In this document: positions 7,081 through 10,000 of the stretch, one piece after another
How positions within the stretch are numbered: position 1 is the stretch's first letter
How the letters are laid out: each line of letters starts with the position of its first letter
DNA from: Asticcacaulis sp.
Lineage (GTDB): Bacteria > Pseudomonadota > Alphaproteobacteria > Caulobacterales > Caulobacteraceae
Assembly (NCBI RefSeq): GCF_020217185.1
Contig: NZ_JAIWNX010000281.1
Coordinates: forward strand, 1 to 10,000
Direction: 5' to 3'
DNA length: 10,000 bases
The notes under the pieces: model-generated
The model's database searches: none
Seen by the model: the letters and a program-made list of their open reading frames with translations, nothing else
Told to the model about the DNA's origin: nothing
Made by a program: the position numbers and the translations under genes

Positions 7081-7842
7081 TCACGCGCGGAAGCGATACA
7101 GCACAATGCCACTGGTGGTCGCCACATTGAGGCTGTCGAAGCCGCCGTGCATGTCGATACGCACGGTCTGACACGCCGCCATAAGCGCCGCCGGCAGGCC
7201 CGGCCCTTCGGCCCCGAACAGCACGGCGGAGCGCGGCGCAGGGGTTACCTCTTCCAGAGTCACGGCTCCAGACGGGCTTAGGGCATAGGGAGTCAGGCCC
7301 AGCTCATTCAGCGTGCCCACCATATCGTCCGTGCGATAATGCGGCACCTCAAGCGCACCGCCGACGCTGACGCGGATCGCCTTGCGGTACAGGGGATCGC
7401 AGCAGGTGGTATCGAGCAACACCGCATCGACGCCAAAGGCCGCCGCATTGCGCATCAGCCCGCCCATATTGTCGGTATTGGCGATGCCTTGCAGGGCCAG
7501 AACGCGCGCCGTGGCGCCACTCACCCGCTCGGCCAGCGACTGTTTCGGGGCATAGCGCCCCAGCGCCAGATAGCCGCGATGGATAGGAAAGCCCGCCACC
7601 TGATCCATCACCCCTTGCGGCACCACATAGACCGGCGCGTCGGGCAAGGACGCCAGTCCGCCCAGACGCTCCGGCGTCGTCAGGACACTGACCGTCTCGG
7701 CCACCGGCGAAGTGAACAGACGCTCCAGCACCACCTTGCCCTCGGCCATGAACAGGCTCTGCCTACCCGTAAGATCACGGTCCTTCACATCGCGGTACAG
7801 TTCAAGGCGAGGGTCGTCGGGGTCGGTTATCTCAAACAGCAT
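7081..7842 (-). CDS. TrmH/SpoU-family RNA 2'-O-methyltransferase
   Basis: SPOUT-class (trefoil-knot) enzyme that uses S-adenosylmethionine to methylate a ribose 2'-OH in tRNA or rRNA. The 253 residues contain all three SpoU motifs: motif 1 NTDNMGGLMRNAAAFGVDAV at 122-141, with the key Asn and Arg; motif 2 LFGAEGPGLP at 208-217; and motif 3 IDMHGGFDSLNVATTSGIVL at 229-248. An N-terminal region of about 100 residues (ORF with FMAEGKVVLERL at 31-42) resembles the substrate-binding extension of RlmB- and TsnR-like members. The target nucleotide cannot be told from sequence. The ATG at 7842 lies inside the 3' end of mscS, an 11-base overlap in another frame, with no clear Shine-Dalgarno site, which suggests translation coupled to mscS. 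Confidence 0.92.
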   Translation of the reverse strand: MLFEITDPDDPRLELYRDVKDRDLTGRQSLFMAEGKVVLERLFTSPVAETVSVLTTPERLGGLASLPDAPVYVVPQGVMDQVAGFPIHRGYLALGRYAPKQSLAERVSGATARVLALQGIANTDNMGGLMRNAAAFGVDAVLLDTTCCDPLYRKAIRVSVGGALEVPHYRTDDMVGTLNELGLTPYALSPSGAVTLEEVTPAPRSAVLFGAEGPGLPAALMAACQTVRIDMHGGFDSLNVATTSGIVLYRFRA

Positions 7843-8974
7843 GGGTCACAGGCGCGGCAGAGTCGGCAGGATGGCGGATATCGGGCTTTACGGCCTTATC
7901 CGGCATCGCGCCACCCTCTTCGATGCGCGCCCGCGTTTTGGGCAGGGCTTCGGGGTAGTGGGTGCTGAGGAAGGCGATCATGTTTTCGCGCACATAGCAG
8001 CGCAGGTCGAAGGCGGTGGGTGAGTCGGCGGCGCTGACCAGAATGCGGATCTTGACCACCTGCGGATGGGCCTCGGTCAGTTGCACCACCTGCACCTGCC
8101 CGTCCCACAGGTCGGTACGCGCCAGAAGGTCCGTAAGGTGCGCGCGCAAGGCCTCCACCGGCACGCTATAGTCGGTATAAAGCTCCACCGTGCCGATCAG
8201 GCTGGCCGAGGTGCGCGTCCAGTTCTGGAACGGCTTTTCGATGAAATAGCTGATCGGCAGGACCAGCCGCCGCAGGTCCCACAGGCGCACCACCACGTAG
8301 GTCAGGGTGATATCCTCGATCCAGCCCCACTCGCCTTCGACCACCACGGCGTCTTCCAGCCGGATGGGCTGGGTCAGGGCGATCTGAATACCGGCCAGCA
8401 GATTGCCCAAAGTCTTCTGCGCCGCAAAGCCGATGACGATGCCCGCCACCCCGGCCGATGCCAGAAGGCTGACGCCCAGACCGCGCAACTCATCAAACAG
8501 CAGGAAGATGGCCGCCAGAGTCAGCAGGACCAGCAGAAAGGTCGCCAGCCGCCGCGCCAGAGTGATCTGCGTATGGACGCGCCGCGCCTTGAGATTGTCC
8601 TTCACCGTGATGTCGTAACGCCGCGACACGCTGGCCGTCACGATGTCGATGCCACACAGGGCCAGCCAGTAGATGAGCAGGATGGTCAGGAACTTGGTGA
8701 GTGTTACGAAGGCTTCGACGTGCACCGCGTCGGGCCACACCACGCGCACGGCAATCGCCTCCGCCAGCAAAGGCCACACCGTGTAGAGCGGTTTTTTCAG
8801 CCGGTTGACGTCAAAGCGATAAAGTGCCGTCAGGTGCCGTCGGGCCCGCCAGCGCGCGAAGCCCATGATCATAAAGGCGACGGCCAGAGCCGCGACACCG
8901 GCCATGACGGCCACGCTGACCACCCCGACCCATACGGGCAGGCCGGTGAACACGTCCCGGATATCAAAGCGCAT
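7832..8974 (-). CDS. MscS-family small-conductance mechanosensitive channel
   Basis: Inner-membrane channel that opens under membrane tension and releases solutes on hypo-osmotic shock. With the start at 8974 it has 380 residues. Hydrophobic segments lie at about 13-38, 95-114, 141-161 and 167-200. The last is the glycine/alanine-rich pore helix with the family signature SAGVAGIVIGFAAQKTLGNLLAGIQIALTQPIRLEDAV. The beta domain follows (VVEGEWGWIEDITLTYVVVRLWDLRRLVLPISYF), then an alpha/beta domain with the conserved QNWTR at 250-254, and a short charged tail. ATG 8974 is preferred to a GTG at 9019 because GGAGG sits 8 bases before it, whereas the GTG lies inside a perfect 18-bp palindrome and has no ribosome site. 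It overlaps the downstream methyltransferase gene by 11 bases. Confidence 0.93.
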   Translation of the reverse strand: MRFDIRDVFTGLPVWVGVVSVAVMAGVAALAVAFMIMGFARWRARRHLTALYRFDVNRLKKPLYTVWPLLAEAIAVRVVWPDAVHVEAFVTLTKFLTILLIYWLALCGIDIVTASVSRRYDITVKDNLKARRVHTQITLARRLATFLLVLLTLAAIFLLFDELRGLGVSLLASAGVAGIVIGFAAQKTLGNLLAGIQIALTQPIRLEDAVVVEGEWGWIEDITLTYVVVRLWDLRRLVLPISYFIEKPFQNWTRTSASLIGTVELYTDYSVPVEALRAHLTDLLARTDLWDGQVQVVQLTEAHPQVVKIRILVSAADSPTAFDLRCYVRENMIAFLSTHYPEALPKTRARIEEGGAMPDKAVKPDIRHPADSAAPVTHAV

Positions 8975-9006
8975 GCGGTCATCCTCCGAGGCTCGACAAA
9001 CGCCCG

Positions 9007-9024
9007 AAATTGTGATCACAATTT
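9007..9024. promoter_or_regulatory. Perfect 18-bp palindrome in the mscS / glutamine-synthetase-family divergent gap
   Basis: AAATTGTGATCACAATTT is identical to its own reverse complement over all 18 bases and is AT-rich in a GC-rich spacer. It lies 33 bases upstream of the mscS ATG and 129 bases upstream of the rightward ATG. TTGT-N4-ACAA is compatible with a GntR-type or similar dimeric regulator. It is not a standard CRP site, since the TGTGA and TCACA halves abut without the six-base spacer. The rest of the 178-base gap shows no further clear promoter or gene. Confidence 0.5.
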
Positions 9025-9152
9025 GAGCACGGCCTGATGGAGGGTTGCCAAAACCGCGCGACCCGCGCCATCATGATCGCACCCAACCGGGGCCCGGATC
9101 AAAAATCCATGCGTCAGTCTCTGCCGTCAGGGCCTCATTCCACAGGTGACCC

Positions 9153-10000
9153 ATGAAATCGAAGTCCAAACGTCCGCAGTCCGGCTTTTCCAAGCGCGGG
9201 GCCGCCGACGTCTCCGAAGCCGCCGGCTGGCTGGCCGAGCAGAATATCGAAGAGATCGAGTGCATGGTGCCGGACCTGGCCGGGGTGGCGCGCGGCAAGA
9301 TCATGCCGGTGCGCAAATTCCTGACCACCGCGGCGATGAACCTGCCCCTGTCGATCTTCTATCAGACCATTACCGGTGACTTCCCCGATCTGGAGGGTAT
9401 TGTCGGCACGGTGCAGTCCGATACCGACATCTTCCTGCGTCCGGATTTTCGCACGCTCGCTGCCGTGCCGTGGGCGACCGACCCGACGGCACAGATCATC
9501 CACGACGCCTTCCATCCTGATGGCCGCCCGGTCGAGGAAAGCCCGCGTCAGGTGCTGCGCCGCGTCATCAGTCTCTATCACGAAAAGGGCTGGAAGCCGG
9601 TCATCGCGCCGGAACTGGAATTTTACCTCGTCGAAAAGAATATTGACCCGGACTATGCGCTGAAACCGCCGGTGGGCCGCTCAGGCCGTCCGGAAACCGG
9701 GCGTCAGGGCTATTCCATCTCGGCGGTCAATGAGTTCGACGGCCTGTTCGAGGACATGTACGAATATTCGGAGGCACAAGGATTAGAGATCGACACCCTG
9801 ATCCACGAATCGGGCGTAGCGCAGATGGAGATCAACCTGCGCCACGGCGATCCGCTGGAGCTGGCCGATCAGGTCTTCATGTTCAAGCGCACCATCAAGG
9901 AAACGGCGCTGGAGCACGACATCTACGCCACCTTCATGGCCAAGCCGATGGCCATGGAGCCAGGCTCGGCCATGCACATCCACCAGTCGATCGTGGACAG
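9153..10000 (+). CDS. Glutamine-synthetase-family protein, gamma-glutamylputrescine synthetase (PuuA)-like (cut by right edge)
   Basis: ATP-dependent ligase of the glutamine synthetase fold. The closest remembered pattern is PuuA, which joins glutamate to putrescine at the start of the gamma-glutamylated putrescine pathway. 282 codons are visible, roughly 60% of a family member of about 470. An N-terminal tail rich in Lys and Ser (1-20) precedes the beta-grasp domain, with VPDLAGVARGKIMP at 39-52. Catalytic-domain metal ligands are visible as Glu154 and Glu156 (APELEFYL), Glu219 and Glu226 (ESGVAQMEINL), and His275 (GSAMHIHQS). ATFMAKP at 259-265 with GSAMHIH is the arrangement seen in PuuA. 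An in-frame TGA at 9147-9149 makes ATG 9153 the earliest ATG; AGG lies 6 bases before it. The substrate could be another amine or amino acid. True GlnA is unlikely given the divergent sequence. Confidence 0.88.
   Translation, partial: MKSKSKRPQSGFSKRGAADVSEAAGWLAEQNIEEIECMVPDLAGVARGKIMPVRKFLTTAAMNLPLSIFYQTITGDFPDLEGIVGTVQSDTDIFLRPDFRTLAAVPWATDPTAQIIHDAFHPDGRPVEESPRQVLRRVISLYHEKGWKPVIAPELEFYLVEKNIDPDYALKPPVGRSGRPETGRQGYSISAVNEFDGLFEDMYEYSEAQGLEIDTLIHESGVAQMEINLRHGDPLELADQVFMFKRTIKETALEHDIYATFMAKPMAMEPGSAMHIHQSIVD

Noticed and set aside
8975..9019. Longer mscS start at GTG 9019
   Set aside because: There is no Shine-Dalgarno site before it and it lies in the 18-bp palindrome. ATG 8974 has GGAGG at ideal distance and begins just ahead of the first membrane segment.
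9007..9024. CRP/FNR binding site
   Set aside because: TGTGA and TCACA are adjacent instead of separated by six bases, and the TTGAT-N4-ATCAA pattern of FNR is not present.

Overview
The window looks like chromosomal DNA of a moderately high-GC alphaproteobacterium. A member of the Caulobacteraceae such as Asticcacaulis fits best. That placement is an inference from codon use, from the GC-rich intergenic palindromic repeat with GGGAGG/CCTCCC stems, and from a lone secreted glycoside hydrolase among metabolic genes. No rRNA or other phylogenetic marker is present to confirm it. I see no insertion sequence, phage gene, CRISPR array, tRNA or rRNA.

Left half, minus strand (1-4818): a methylcitrate-cycle operon. 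It is transcribed leftwards as SCP2-type thiolase, prpB, prpC, prpD. The thiolase and prpB overlap by 4 bases (ATGA), and prpB and prpC are 15 bases apart. prpC and prpD are separated by 185 bases filled with two inverted copies of a hairpin repeat. prpD runs off the left edge and lacks only about its last 15 codons. PrpC condenses propionyl-CoA with oxaloacetate to 2-methylcitrate and PrpD dehydrates it. An aconitase, not in the window, rehydrates the product, and PrpB cleaves 2-methylisocitrate to pyruvate and succinate. The thiolase could supply the propionyl-CoA by cleaving 2-methyl-3-oxoacyl-CoA.

Centre (4819-5763): the divergent gap holds a plausible leftward promoter with palindromes at its start site. 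It also holds a rightward promoter covered by a 9+9 bp inverted repeat. That promoter drives a WYL-domain (YafY-like) regulator, probably as a leaderless mRNA. This regulator is the only one in the window and is a candidate controller of the prp operon.

Right half (5787-10000): a secreted GH27 alpha-galactosidase (minus) has its own AT-rich promoter and a LacI-type operator-like palindrome. Upstream of it on the same strand lie an overlapping pair, an MscS-type channel and a TrmH/SpoU-family RNA methyltransferase. Divergent from mscS is a glutamine-synthetase-family gene resembling gamma-glutamylputrescine synthetase (PuuA), cut by the right edge. The gap between them carries an 18-bp perfect palindrome.

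Most of the window is recognisable conserved metabolism. The points worth following are regulatory: the palindromes at four divergent or upstream regions, the thiolase-prp coupling and the intra-operon repeat. I did not find convincing evidence of an undescribed system.
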